64,000 bases of DNA, taken from positions 992,001 through 1,056,000 of the forward strand of contig NZ_CP136964.1 of the NCBI RefSeq assembly GCF_002871345.2, read 5' to 3'. The translations under genes and the position numbers were made by a program. Under the pieces are notes generated by a model that had not been told where the DNA came from, made no database searches, and saw only the letters and a program-made list of their open reading frames with translations. The stretch is from Nosocomiicoccus massiliensis (lineage in GTDB: Bacteria > Bacillota > Bacilli > Staphylococcales > Salinicoccaceae). Within the stretch, counting starts at the first letter, position 1, and each line of letters begins with the position of its first letter. Below are positions 20,023-29,195 of this stretch, in pieces.

Positions 20023-21213
20023 ATGACGATTGAAAAACTCGTTTCTAACTATGAAAGTGACATGGTCGAGACTAGACGCTATCTCCACCAACATCCCGAA
20101 CTTTCATTTCAAGAAGAAAAAACATATCAATTTATATTAGATCGTTTAAAGTCGTATGATGGCATTGAAATTAAAGAGCGTGTCGGTGAAAACGACGACA
20201 ACGACGGTAAAGGTATCTTTGCAAGTTTTGGTAGCGGGCGTCCGCACATTGCGTTTCGTGCCGATTTTGACGCGTTACCAATACAAGATAAAAAAGACGT
20301 GCCGTACAAATCTACTGTGGACGGAGTGATGCATGCGTGTGGACATGACGCGCATACGACGACACTTCTCACACTCGTCGACGCTGTCTCAAAATTTAAA
20401 GATAAATTAAATGGTAAGGTGAGTTTCATCTTCCAATACGGTGAAGAAGAACCACCAGGTGGCGCTGAAGCGATGATTAAAGATCGTATTTTAGATGACG
20501 TCGATTTTGTCTACGGCCAACATTACTGGAGTCAGTTCGATACACATGAAATTCACTCTACGAGTGGTGCATTAATTGCGAGCCCTGATAAATTTAGAAT
20601 TACGATTCAAGGCCGTGGTGGGCATGCAGCGTATCCACAAAGAAACATCGACGCGATTTTAATTGCGAGCGAGTTAATAGTGAATTTACAGTCGGTCGTA
20701 TCCCGTCAAATTTCACTGATTGACCGTGCGGTTGTAACGTTTGGTCATATTAAAGCTGGGGACACATTCAACGTCATGCCAGACCGCGTCGTATTAGAAG
20801 GAACAGTACGCACGTTTGACCACGACGTCAGAGAAGAAATCGTAAAAATTTTCGAGCGTGAAATTGAGGCTGCAACTAAAAAACGTGGTGCTGAAGCTGA
20901 TTTCTTTTACCATAGAGGATTCCCACCAGTAATCAACCACGAAAGAGAAGTTGGTATCGTAGAGGAAGCAGCAAAATCACTCGGCTTAAATTACACAGAC
21001 ACAAAACCTTTAATGATTGGTGAAGACTTCTCGTTTTACATTCAAGATACTCCGGGTGCGTTCTTCTTAACAGGTTCAGGTAATGAAAGTAAAAATTCAA
21101 CGTACGCGCACCATCATGAAATGTTTGACTTAGATGAAGACGCGATGTTGTCCGCTTTAAAAATGTTTATGAAAATTATTGAGCTAGAAAATATCATTAC
21201 ATGGGACGAGTAA
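20023..21213 (+). CDS. M20-family amidohydrolase, first of two paralogues
   Basis: 396-residue metallo-amidohydrolase of the M20D group (hippurate hydrolase, N-acyl-amino-acid deacylase). Metal-binding HACGHDAHTTTL, FQYGEEEPPGGAEAMI and the C-terminal AHHHEMFDLDED are all present, and the dimerisation lobe starts near GRGGHAAYPQ. Likely releases amino acids from N-acyl forms; exact substrate unknown. Staphylococci have such a gene near tuf and kbl. Confidence 0.88.
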   Translation: MTIEKLVSNYESDMVETRRYLHQHPELSFQEEKTYQFILDRLKSYDGIEIKERVGENDDNDGKGIFASFGSGRPHIAFRADFDALPIQDKKDVPYKSTVDGVMHACGHDAHTTTLLTLVDAVSKFKDKLNGKVSFIFQYGEEEPPGGAEAMIKDRILDDVDFVYGQHYWSQFDTHEIHSTSGALIASPDKFRITIQGRGGHAAYPQRNIDAILIASELIVNLQSVVSRQISLIDRAVVTFGHIKAGDTFNVMPDRVVLEGTVRTFDHDVREEIVKIFEREIEAATKKRGAEADFFYHRGFPPVINHEREVGIVEEAAKSLGLNYTDTKPLMIGEDFSFYIQDTPGAFFLTGSGNESKNSTYAHHHEMFDLDEDAMLSALKMFMKIIELENIITWDE

Positions 21214-21225
21214 GGAGGAAATTCT

Positions 21226-22404
21226 ATGAACATTCGTGAAGCGATACTCGAACATTTTGAAGACGCTGTGAAAAGACGTAGACATTTACATATGTACCCA
21301 GAGCCTTCATTTCAAGAGTTTAAAACGAAACAATATATTTATGATGAATTAAAAAATTTACCTTTAGAAATTAAAAGAGACGTCGGTGGAAATGGTGTCG
21401 TCGCGCGTTTAATCGTCGATGAGTCATACGATACACTTGCATTTCGTGCAGACTTTGACGCGCTTTTAATCCAAGAAGAAAACGACGTGCCGTATAAATC
21501 TAAAAACGACGGTGTGATGCACGCTTGTGGGCACGACGCGCATACAGCTGCACTGATTACATTTGCGCATATTTTATCAGAACATAAAGATGAACTACCG
21601 GTAAACGTGGTCTTTATCTTCCAACACGCTGAGGAACTCGTTCCAGGTGGTGCGAAATCAATGATCGAAGACGGCTGTTTAGATGGTGTCGATTACTTCT
21701 TCGGCACGCACGTTGCGTCTTTAAAGCCTGTCCATGAATTTGGCTGGAACTACGAATCAATGTACGCAAATGCCGATACATTCACGATTACAGCGACAGG
21801 TAAAGGTGGCCATGGTGCTGCACCTCATACGACGCACGATCCAGTCGTTGCGTCTGCGTATTTAATCGAGCAGTTACAGTCTATTGTGTCGAGAAATGTC
21901 GATCCGTTAGAATCTGCAGTCCTTTCAGTCACTGCATTTAACGCTGGAAAAGCATTTAACGTAATTCCACAATACGTCGAGATAAAAGGAACTGTCCGCA
22001 CATATGAAAGTGACGTCCGAGAACTCGTACTATCACGCATTGAAGAAATCGCTAAAGGCGTAGGACTCGCACAAAACGTCGACTTCGACGTTGAAATTCA
22101 CCGCGGTTACCCTGCGCTTAAAAACGACGTCAAAATGACAGATTACGTGCGCGGTCTAGCTGAAAAAGACGTCGACTTCGTCGAGAGCGTCGTGAAACTT
22201 CCTCCATCGATGGGCGGAGAAGACGCAGCGTACTATTTACAAAAAGTACCAGGTTGCTATTTCTCAACAGGTGTAGGAAACGTCGACAAAGGAATCATAC
22301 ATCCGCACCACCATCCAAAATTCGATATTGACGAAGACGGCATGAAATCCGCACTCGAGCTCTTCTTAAAAATCGTCATGAACTTTGGCGAGTTCGAGAA
22401 GTAA
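21226..22404 (+). CDS. M20-family amidohydrolase, second of two paralogues
   Basis: 392 residues, a diverged tandem paralogue of the preceding gene, 12 bp downstream. It shares MHACGHDAHTAALITF, FQHAEELVPGGAKSMIEDG, GKGGHGAAPH and HPHHHPKFDIDEDG, so all metal ligands are intact and both copies should be active. Position-by-position divergence suggests an old duplication with split substrate range. Confidence 0.88.
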   Translation: MNIREAILEHFEDAVKRRRHLHMYPEPSFQEFKTKQYIYDELKNLPLEIKRDVGGNGVVARLIVDESYDTLAFRADFDALLIQEENDVPYKSKNDGVMHACGHDAHTAALITFAHILSEHKDELPVNVVFIFQHAEELVPGGAKSMIEDGCLDGVDYFFGTHVASLKPVHEFGWNYESMYANADTFTITATGKGGHGAAPHTTHDPVVASAYLIEQLQSIVSRNVDPLESAVLSVTAFNAGKAFNVIPQYVEIKGTVRTYESDVRELVLSRIEEIAKGVGLAQNVDFDVEIHRGYPALKNDVKMTDYVRGLAEKDVDFVESVVKLPPSMGGEDAAYYLQKVPGCYFSTGVGNVDKGIIHPHHHPKFDIDEDGMKSALELFLKIVMNFGEFEK

Positions 22405-22413
22405 ATATTAGGT

Positions 22414-22446
22414 AGTCCCCTCTTTGGTTAGAGGGGACTTTTTTGT
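22414..22446 (+). terminator. terminator after the amidohydrolase pair
   Basis: AGTCCCCTC and GAGGGGACT pair around an 8-nt loop, followed by six T. Confidence 0.88.
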
Positions 22447-22525
22447 GTGAATATAGATGAGTTTCCCAGTAGTTGAGCGTCTCAGTAGGCTTTTGTTCTT
22501 TTGGTGGGGTGTGTTTGCTAATTAT

Positions 22526-22693
22526 TTACAAAAAAACTTCGAATATGTGAGATATATTAGGATAATTAACAAAATTATAGAATTTCGCTTCGTTTTTGTT
22601 AGATAAAAAATTATATTTAACAAAAAGTTTACCTCACACCCGAGATTTGTTAAATATATCCGGATATCTAACAGAATCCGGATATTTTTGTTA
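22526..22693 (-). repeat. TAACA/TGTTA phased array, copy 7 (168 bp)
   Basis: Standard layout, minus orientation. The second pentamer has decayed to TGTGA, yet the spacing is unchanged. A flanking hairpin-like segment lies to its right. Confidence 0.9.
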
Positions 22694-22760
22694 ATTATAA
22701 TTTCACGAAAGTGTATTTTTATCATTATAAAGGATAAAAGACTTTCTGAGCAGCCCTTAT

Positions 22761-22928
22761 TTACAAAAATTCTGCTAATCTGTTAAATATCTCAGGTTAA
22801 TTAACAAAAACTCAGGATTTCACTTTGTTTTTGTTAGATAAATAATTATATTTAACAAAAAGTCTGCCCCAGCGCCAAAATTTGTTAAATATATCCGGAT
22901 AACTAACAGAATCAAGGTTTTTTTATTA
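22761..22928 (-). repeat. TAACA/TGTTA phased array, copy 8 (168 bp)
   Basis: Standard layout, minus orientation, exactly 235 bp after copy 7. The last pentamer reads TATTA. It ends 9 bp before the stop codon of the NERD gene, so its flank supplies the last codons of that gene. Confidence 0.9.
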
Positions 22929-22937
22929 ATTATAATT

Positions 22938-23840
22938 TTAAGAAAGTGTATTATCTCCCTTTAACGTATAATGTCGTCCTTTCTTGTCTCCATGACTGTG
23001 ACAGATCACATTTAATAGTCGTCGCAGCTTGCTCGGTGTATACGCGTGCCCAATCCATTCACTTAAACGACTCAATGTAATTGCATCATTTGGAAATAAC
23101 GTCTTCATCTCGGTAATACTTCTTCTAATTGCGTTCTCGATTTTTTCATCAGCACCACACGATTGGCATTTCAAACTATTATACGTCTCGACCTCAAGCC
23201 ATCCCGAACAACTTTGACACGTTAGACCTTTTCTCGCCTGACTAAAATCTAATTTCAATTCAAGATTATATCGAGACTCCTTCAGTCGAGCAGACTCTAA
23301 TTTCTTCAACGTATAGCTATGATTCTTATCGTATGCCTCTTCATTTAGTGATTCTAAAAATCGATTCAGTTGACTCGCCATCACAATCGGCTTATCACGC
23401 GTTAACTGATAAAGCGAACATTGATCATTTACAAACACCACATAGTATCGAACATCTAAATTTAAATTTAGCCGTTTCAACTGATTTTTTAACATAATCT
23501 CTGCACGTTCTGTTTGAGACAATGGATTTTTAATTTTACGCAAAGGATTTAAACGATAAAAACCATCATCTCGCAATTCAAAATCACCATAGAAGTTTTT
23601 AATCTCAATGATAATGCATGTATTATTCAACACGATTAAAAAATCAATCTGGCATTCACTTCCGCCACTTTCAAAACGATAATCAGTGATCACCGCGATA
23701 TTATCATTTAACTTATTGTCCATTAAACTTTTAAAATAAAATTCTCCAACCTTGCCTTTTCTCTCTAACTCGAGTTCAAGCTGTTGCTCTCGGTCCAAAT
23801 CATATCTTCTTTCCAAAAACTCTAATTCACTTATTGTCAT
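22938..23840 (-). CDS. NERD-domain nuclease-related protein
   Basis: 300 residues. The N-terminal half holds a NERD domain with restriction-nuclease-like residues: a Glu in GKVGEF, then ECQIDFLIVLNNTCIIIEIKNFYGDF (Asp...Glu-x-Lys). The middle holds a zinc ribbon, CQSCSGWLEVETYNSLKCQSC. The C-terminal region looks like a winged-helix or HRDC-like unit. Possible DNA-processing or defence role; substrate unknown. ATG 23840 follows AGGAGG; the extreme C-terminus is encoded by repeat flank. Confidence 0.82.
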   Translation of the reverse strand: MTISELEFLERRYDLDREQQLELELERKGKVGEFYFKSLMDNKLNDNIAVITDYRFESGGSECQIDFLIVLNNTCIIIEIKNFYGDFELRDDGFYRLNPLRKIKNPLSQTERAEIMLKNQLKRLNLNLDVRYYVVFVNDQCSLYQLTRDKPIVMASQLNRFLESLNEEAYDKNHSYTLKKLESARLKESRYNLELKLDFSQARKGLTCQSCSGWLEVETYNSLKCQSCGADEKIENAIRRSITEMKTLFPNDAITLSRLSEWIGHAYTPSKLRRLLNVICHSHGDKKGRHYTLKGDNTLS

Positions 23841-23954
23841 TTTTATCCCTCCTAAACACATATGCTAGGAAAGTGCGATTTATCTTTTAAAACTTTCAGT
23901 GAACACGCGATTTCCTAGAAAATAAACGCTTCAGAGGGTTTTTATTCTTTTAAA

Positions 23955-24020
23955 TTACAAAAATTCTGCTGATTTGTTAAATATATCCGGATATCTAACA
24001 AAACTAGGATATTTTTGTTA
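23955..24020 (-). repeat. TAACA/TGTTA array, copy 9 (short form, 66 bp)
   Basis: Layout 25-16-25: the two central 35-bp pairs and two linkers are missing, leaving pentamers at offsets 0, 20, 41 and 61. The right flank, with a TTTTATC...GATAAAA hairpin, is well preserved. Confidence 0.82.
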
Positions 24021-24099
24021 GATAAAATCCCACGAAAGAGTTTTTTTATCCTTTAGAAGATAAAACACTCCAAGACACCTACCAATGCATCCGTATATA

Positions 24100-24135
24100 G
24101 AAAAATCTAACCCACGTCTTACGAGGGTTAGATTC
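24100..24135 (-). terminator. terminator after the YhgE/Pip-like permease
   Basis: Minus strand AATCTAACCC and GGGTTAGATT form a 10-bp stem followed by TTTC. Confidence 0.75.
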
Positions 24136-24144
24136 CATTCATCT

Positions 24145-25407
24145 CTATGCTTTTTTATATTTCGTATAAATCGATATTACTAAAAGTCCGAGTCCTATAA
24201 TCGCGAAACTCGCAAACATCCATACTGTACCACCGCTTCCAAGCGATCCACCTGTATATAGTATTTCTTTTAATGTTGTTGCATATTTTACAAATGGGTT
24301 CCATGGTACAACGTAATTTTGATAGAACGTTGGTAACATTTGTTTTGGTAGCATAACTGCTTGCATCGTAAAGAATAAGAATAACATGAAGATAGGAATA
24401 GTCGCGAATTCAATCCATGCGAGGAATCCAACAATCAATGATGTGAATCCTAGTATTGCAATAGATATATATGTCGCAGTTAATAGAGTGTTATTAAAAT
24501 TGAATCCCATCACCCAGTCCATGTAGTAAACATAAGTAAATCCAGCAACTATACTAGTAATTACAATCATCGTCGGTAATGCTATCGCTAGTTTATGTCG
24601 GTTTTCACCTTCTAGATTATCCTTGTTATTTCTAATAATCAGATAAGATAATACTGAAATTATCATAGAAGTTAGCCAAATTGGAACAAACATGACTCTA
24701 TGCGCATTTCCGTTAGCTTGATGGTCTTTCACTTCGTTCATTATCTTTTGTTCTACTTTAACTCGATGTGTTAACTGTTCAACTTCTGCTGCTGATACAT
24801 TTACATCATTCTCTGATAATATCGATAAACTTTGATTACTAATTTGATTATTCATTGTATCCGTAATTTTATTTAGAATTTGAGTCGCTATTTGTGATAA
24901 TTGTGCATCAGCACCTTGGTTAATAACAATCTCTACGTTCGCTTCTTCAGGTTTAATTTCTTCCATCTCAGACGGATCTGGTTGATTTTTCATCATCTTT
25001 GCAATTTCTGCTTCACTTAATTTTCCAGATTCAATTAACTGTTTCATTTCTGCTTGTTTATGATTGATTAAAATACTTTGAGCAGAACTCATCGCTTTTT
25101 TAGTAAAATCTTTCTCGATGACTAATGCACCGATAAAATCTTTGTTTTCTAGGCCCTCTTTTAGTTCTTCATCGTTCTTTATTTCGTGCCACTCTATTTC
25201 ATCGCCATCATTCGACTTCACCTTCTTCACGAATTCTTCACCGATGTTTACCACTTCACCTTGCTGCTCGATTCCTTCATCTTGTGTAAAAATTGCGAGA
25301 GGAATATTTTTCGGCTGTGGATTGTATGCCGGATAAAAAGCTGTCGCTAAAATCACTAATAAAAGCACAGCAACGACTGGTATCATGCCTAACTTAATCT
25401 TTTTCAC
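24145..25407 (-). CDS. YhgE/Pip-like ABC-2 permease family protein
   Basis: 420-residue membrane protein. One transmembrane helix near the start, MIPVVAVLLLVILATAFYP, is followed by a large extracellular domain (about 230 residues) and five or six C-terminal helices. This matches the YhgE/Pip family (phage-infection-protein-like, or type VII or drug export related). GTG at 25407 has AGGAGG nine bases upstream. The divergent TetR regulator probably controls it. Confidence 0.75.
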   Translation of the reverse strand: MKKIKLGMIPVVAVLLLVILATAFYPAYNPQPKNIPLAIFTQDEGIEQQGEVVNIGEEFVKKVKSNDGDEIEWHEIKNDEELKEGLENKDFIGALVIEKDFTKKAMSSAQSILINHKQAEMKQLIESGKLSEAEIAKMMKNQPDPSEMEEIKPEEANVEIVINQGADAQLSQIATQILNKITDTMNNQISNQSLSILSENDVNVSAAEVEQLTHRVKVEQKIMNEVKDHQANGNAHRVMFVPIWLTSMIISVLSYLIIRNNKDNLEGENRHKLAIALPTMIVITSIVAGFTYVYYMDWVMGFNFNNTLLTATYISIAILGFTSLIVGFLAWIEFATIPIFMLFLFFTMQAVMLPKQMLPTFYQNYVVPWNPFVKYATTLKEILYTGGSLGSGGTVWMFASFAIIGLGLLVISIYTKYKKA

Positions 25408-25526
25408 TGTATATAACCTCCTGAAATTTGTTATAATAATTATATGAATGAACACTGTGTTGTATATTAATTATATGAAGGATAGATTAATGACACAATA
25501 ACCATTCTTTTAAAAATGTCGTATAG

Positions 25527-25550
25527 TGAACAGTATTTAAAAAATGTTCA
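25527..25550. promoter_or_regulatory. candidate TetR operator
   Basis: Inverted repeat TGAACA-12-TGTTCA in the 160-bp divergent region, just upstream of the tetR ribosome-binding site. A related GAACACTGTGTT lies near the permease end. Binding is inferred only from symmetry and location. Confidence 0.4.
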
Positions 25551-25566
25551 GTGAGGAGTTTTTTTA

Positions 25567-26205
25567 ATGGAAAATAAAGAAAGAGATTTAAGAGTTGAAC
25601 GTACAAAAGAATCTATTAAAAATTCTTTTTTAGAACTCATGAAGGAAAAAGAATTTGAGAAAATTACAGTTAAAGATATTACGACGCGTGCTAGGATAAA
25701 CCGCGGCACTTTCTATATCCACTATCTAGATAAATATGATTTAATGAAACAAATGCAAGAAAAAGTTATCGAAGAAATGACACAAGCTGAGAGAAATAAC
25801 ATTCTAGATATTGCGAATAAAAAAGATACTATGACCCATCCTATAAATGGTGTGATCGCTGTTTTTAAATATGTTGAAACAAACGAAAAAATTTTTTCAG
25901 CAATGCTCGGACAACAAGGTGATTTATCATTTCAATCTACAATAAAAGATTTTATGTGGAAAAAGTTTTTTAACGAACAAAGTGATCTATTATTTGATGA
26001 AAATGAGTCACTCGTACCAAAAAACATTTTAATAGCTTACATTTCATCAGCACACTTAGGTGTAATTCAGCAGTGGTTAAATAGTGGTATGAAGAAAAGC
26101 CCAGAAAAGATGGCTAAAATCCTTTTCAAAATCTCAATAGAAGGACCATTCGCAGCAGCAGGTCTAAAAAAAGAGTTATTTGAAGAGCTTTTGAAAGATG
26201 AATAG
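25567..26205 (+). CDS. TetR/AcrR-family regulator
   Basis: 212 residues. The N-terminal DNA-binding domain includes VERTKESIKNSFLELMKEKEFEKITVKDITTRARINRGTFYIHYLDKYDLM, a typical TetR helix-turn-helix. The C-terminal ligand domain is helical (TetR_C type). It is divergent from the YhgE/Pip-like gene across 160 bp, the usual arrangement for a local repressor of an export gene. Confidence 0.88.
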   Translation: MENKERDLRVERTKESIKNSFLELMKEKEFEKITVKDITTRARINRGTFYIHYLDKYDLMKQMQEKVIEEMTQAERNNILDIANKKDTMTHPINGVIAVFKYVETNEKIFSAMLGQQGDLSFQSTIKDFMWKKFFNEQSDLLFDENESLVPKNILIAYISSAHLGVIQQWLNSGMKKSPEKMAKILFKISIEGPFAAAGLKKELFEELLKDE

Positions 26206-26215
26206 TGGTTTCTAT

Positions 26216-26383
26216 TTACACAAAACTCGCTAATTTGTTAGATATATCAAGATAATTAACAAAAACTCAGAGTTCGGCTGCGTTTTTGTTAGATAAAAAA
26301 ATATATTTAACAAAACTCCGACCAGACACCTGAAATTTGTTAAATATATCCGGATATCTAACAGAATCATGATTTTTTTGTTA
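26216..26383 (-). repeat. TAACA/TGTTA phased array, copy 10 (168 bp)
   Basis: Standard layout, minus orientation, standing alone between tetR and the TM2 gene. It begins 11 bp after the tetR stop. The first pentamer reads TTACA. Confidence 0.9.
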
Positions 26384-26482
26384 ATTAAAATCAAGGAGAG
26401 TAGTATTATTACTCTTTCAATGATAAAAAGCACCACCTCCACATCCCACGCTAAATGGTATAATTGATAAAGGAGTGATTTT

Positions 26483-26815
26483 ATGAGAAATCTGACGGTC
26501 GACCAAAAATTGTACATTGAGCAATATGTTTCTAATGAGAAAAAGAGTCTCATCGTTGCCTATATACTATGGTTCTTTCTAGGTGCGGTAGGCGCGCATC
26601 GTTTCTACGTCGGCAAAACAATCACGGGCATTTTAATGATTGTCGTGCTGATTATTTCAGGCATACTAACATTAGTCACGTTTGGCCTCGCGACTGCAGT
26701 GACGATGCTTCCAATCACAATTTGGTGGGTCATTGACGCAGTGCTCGTTATTTTTATGATAAAAAACTACAACAGACGCTTAAGAAGAGAAGCGCTGAGA
26801 AGTATCGCGCGCTAG
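26483..26815 (+). CDS. TM2-domain membrane protein
   Basis: 110 residues. The TM2 domain covers SLIVAYILWFFLGAVGAHRFYVGKTITGILMIVVL, with the diagnostic GAHRFYVG between two helices, then a further hydrophobic segment ending in WWVIDAVLVI. The C-terminus is Arg-rich and cytoplasmic. Function in bacteria is unknown. Strong GGAG before ATG. Confidence 0.85.
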   Translation: MRNLTVDQKLYIEQYVSNEKKSLIVAYILWFFLGAVGAHRFYVGKTITGILMIVVLIISGILTLVTFGLATAVTMLPITIWWVIDAVLVIFMIKNYNRRLRREALRSIAR

Positions 26816-26848
26816 CAAGATTCCAAGCAAACAGAATACCAAAACACA

Positions 26849-26891
26849 AAAAAGTCCTATGACCACACCTGACCATAGGACTTTATTTATT
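26849..26891. terminator. bidirectional terminator between TM2 gene and GNAT
   Basis: AAAGTCCTATG and CATAGGACTTT (11 bp) around a 12-nt loop, with A- and T-rich flanks on both sides. Confidence 0.8.
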
Positions 26892-26899
26892 TAACAAAC

Positions 26900-27310
26900 C
26901 TAATTTAATTTCGCAAAGGCGACTAACTCACCTTTGTCACAAGATTCAAAACCATTCTTTTCATAGAAGTGTCTTACATCAGGTGCTTCATCAGTTAATA
27001 AAACTTTCTGCCTGACATTATCATATTTAGTTAAAACGTGTTGCAACATTTCAGTCGCGATGCCTTGATTTTGATACTCTTTTAACACAAGTATGTCTTG
27101 AATATAAATAATCGTTAGACCATCACCAACAACACGAATCAATCCAACGAGTGTATCCTCTTCCCACGCCGTTAAAACATATAACGACTGATTCACTGCC
27201 TGCTGTAAAAGGTCTAGATCATTTGTATAAGCATACCACTCTGCATCATTATAAAGTCTTTCTAATTGATCTTTACCTATTTGTTTTTCATCATTAAAAT
27301 TTATAGTCAT
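26900..27310 (-). CDS. GNAT-family N-acetyltransferase
   Basis: 136 residues with the acetyl-CoA motif A in VLKEYQNQGIATEMLQHVL (Q-x2-G-I-A) after the IIYIQDILV strand, and a C-terminal FYEKNGFESC. Single-domain acetyltransferase of unknown substrate. ATG 27310 follows GAGGTGA. Confidence 0.85.
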   Translation of the reverse strand: MTINFNDEKQIGKDQLERLYNDAEWYAYTNDLDLLQQAVNQSLYVLTAWEEDTLVGLIRVVGDGLTIIYIQDILVLKEYQNQGIATEMLQHVLTKYDNVRQKVLLTDEAPDVRHFYEKNGFESCDKGELVAFAKLN

Positions 27311-27365
27311 TATTATCACCTCACGACTCACTACGACACGCAACCTGAGTTAAAAAGAATTCGCG

Positions 27366-27815
27366 TTACTTCTCTTTAAATCCTTGTTCAGTTAGAAACT
27401 CTTTTATGTCAGAAAACGTACCATCCTTCTCCGTGTTCCCGATGATGCTTTTACCGTTTTTGACGTTTTCAACACCTGTAATTTTGACTTCGACGTTGTC
27501 GCCAGCGTCTTTTACTTTTGTCTTCGTTTTAACGCCTTCGAACTGATTCAGCTCTGAGTAGAACTCCTCCAGTTGTTCGTAATCTTTCTTTGTGAAATTT
27601 AAGTCCGTTGATTCAACGAAATTAGACGCTTGCTCTTTCGGTACGAGACTCACGATTTCAAACTCTACTGAGCGCAGCGTTTCATCGCTATGGTTAACTG
27701 TGATCGTCATCGTGTAGTTGTCGTCTACTTTATTTTCAAATACTGACGAGTTTGTATTACATGCTGATAAAAAAACTGTTACAAGTAAAACGAGTACGTA
27801 CTTAATGTATTTCAT
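27366..27815 (-). CDS. DUF1307 (YehR-like) lipoprotein
   Basis: 149 residues. N-terminal signal IKYVLVLLVTVFLSAC with a lipobox Cys at residue 19, so surface-anchored. The rest is a beta-rich domain resembling YehR/DUF1307 lipoproteins of Firmicutes. Function unknown; distribution in close relatives would be informative. Confidence 0.7.
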   Translation of the reverse strand: MKYIKYVLVLLVTVFLSACNTNSSVFENKVDDNYTMTITVNHSDETLRSVEFEIVSLVPKEQASNFVESTDLNFTKKDYEQLEEFYSELNQFEGVKTKTKVKDAGDNVEVKITGVENVKNGKSIIGNTEKDGTFSDIKEFLTEQGFKEK

Positions 27816-27831
27816 CTGTGACCTCCGATAT

Positions 27832-27863
27832 AAAAAAACACTCGAGGAAAGTCCCCGAGTGTT
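27832..27863 (-). terminator. terminator after tuf
   Basis: Minus strand AACACTCG and CGAGTGTT (with GGGGAC...GTCC-like extension) followed by seven T. Confidence 0.85.
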
Positions 27864-27884
27864 TATATTGTGACATAAAATTAA

Positions 27885-29072
27885 TTATGCGTCGATTCCA
27901 GTTACAACACCTGATCCTACAGTACGTCCACCTTCACGGATTGAGAAACGTGTACCGTCTTCAATCGCGATTGGTGAAATTAACTCAACGTCCATTTCAA
28001 CGTTGTCACCAGGCATAACCATTTCAGTACCTTCTGGTAAGTTTACGATACCAGTTACGTCAGTTGTACGGAAGTAGAACTGAGGGCGGTAGTTTGTGAA
28101 GAATGGAGTATGACGTCCACCTTCTTCTTTAGATAAAACGTAAACTTCTGCTTTGAATTTGCTGTGTGGAGTGATTGTTCCAGGAGCAGCAAGAACTTGT
28201 CCACGTTGGATGTCGTCACGTGATACACCACGTAATAACGCACCAATGTTGTCTCCAGCTTCAGCGTAGTCTAATAACTTACGGAACATTTCTACTCCAG
28301 TTACAGTTGTTTTAGAAGATTTTTCTGTAAGACCGATGATCTCAACTTCTTCACCAACTTTAACTTGTCCACGCTCAACGCGTCCTGTAGCTACTGTACC
28401 ACGACCAGTGATTGAGAATACGTCCTCAACTGGCATCATGAATGGCTTGTCAGAGTCACGCTCTGGAGTTGGAATGTACTCATCAACAGCTTCCATAAGC
28501 TCGATGATTTTCTCTTCGTACTCTTCTTCACCTTCAAGAGCTTTAAGAGCAGAACCAGCGATTACAGGAATGTCGTCGCCTGGGAAGTCGTATTCAGAAA
28601 GTAATTCACGAACTTCCATTTCTACTAATTCTAATAACTCTTCGTCGTCAACCATGTCAACTTTGTTTAAGAATACTACTAATGCTGGAACACCAACGTT
28701 ACGTGAAAGTAAGATGTGCTCACGAGTTTGTGGCATTGGGCCATCTGCAGCAGATACTACTAAGATAGCTCCGTCCATTTGTGCAGCACCAGTGATCATG
28801 TTTTTAACGTAGTCTGCGTGTCCTGGGCAGTCAACGTGTGCGTAGTGACGGTTAGGTGTTTCGTACTCGATGTGTGACGTGTTGATTGTGATTCCACGTT
28901 CTTTTTCTTCTGGAGCGTTGTCTACTTGGTCGTATGACTGAGCGTCTCCACCGTATTTTTTAGATAAAACAGTCGCAATTGCTGCTGTTAATGTAGTTTT
29001 ACCGTGGTCAACGTGCCCAATAGTACCAATGTTAGCATGCGTTTTCGAACGGTCAAATTTTTCTTTAGCCAT
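27885..29072 (-). CDS. tuf: elongation factor Tu
   Basis: GTPase that delivers aminoacyl-tRNA to the ribosome. 395 residues with the P-loop [35 protein letters not shown] and SALKALEG, and complete domains 2 and 3. It has its own promoter in the 123-bp fusA-tuf gap, allowing expression apart from the str operon. Confidence 0.98.
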   Translation of the reverse strand: MAKEKFDRSKTHANIGTIGHVDHGKTTLTAAIATVLSKKYGGDAQSYDQVDNAPEEKERGITINTSHIEYETPNRHYAHVDCPGHADYVKNMITGAAQMDGAILVVSAADGPMPQTREHILLSRNVGVPALVVFLNKVDMVDDEELLELVEMEVRELLSEYDFPGDDIPVIAGSALKALEGEEEYEEKIIELMEAVDEYIPTPERDSDKPFMMPVEDVFSITGRGTVATGRVERGQVKVGEEVEIIGLTEKSSKTTVTGVEMFRKLLDYAEAGDNIGALLRGVSRDDIQRGQVLAAPGTITPHSKFKAEVYVLSKEEGGRHTPFFTNYRPQFYFRTTDVTGIVNLPEGTEMVMPGDNVEMDVELISPIAIEDGTRFSIREGGRTVGSGVVTGIDA

Positions 29073-29157
29073 TTGAAATATCTCTCCTTGTAATTTAGAA
29101 ATTTTATAATTTCATTCGCCCACTTAATTAAAAGCGGACGAATTAATACCTATACTG

Positions 29158-29186
29158 TTTATACCTTTTCCCCGAGAAAAAATCAA
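29158..29186 (-). promoter_or_regulatory. internal tuf promoter
   Basis: Minus strand TTGATT, 17 bp, TATAAA, in the fusA-tuf gap about 85 bp upstream of tuf. Confidence 0.65.
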
Positions 29187-29195
29187 GTATAGAGA

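Noticed and set aside
25431..25470. A second TetR operator at GAACACTGTGTT
   Set aside because: The symmetry is short and imperfect; only the longer inverted repeat near tetR was kept as a candidate.
28336..28812. Antisense ORF of 158 codons within tuf (and similar in fusA, rpoB and rpoC)
   Set aside because: Long antisense frames are expected opposite highly biased genes; Ser/Thr-rich low-complexity translation and no ribosome-binding site.
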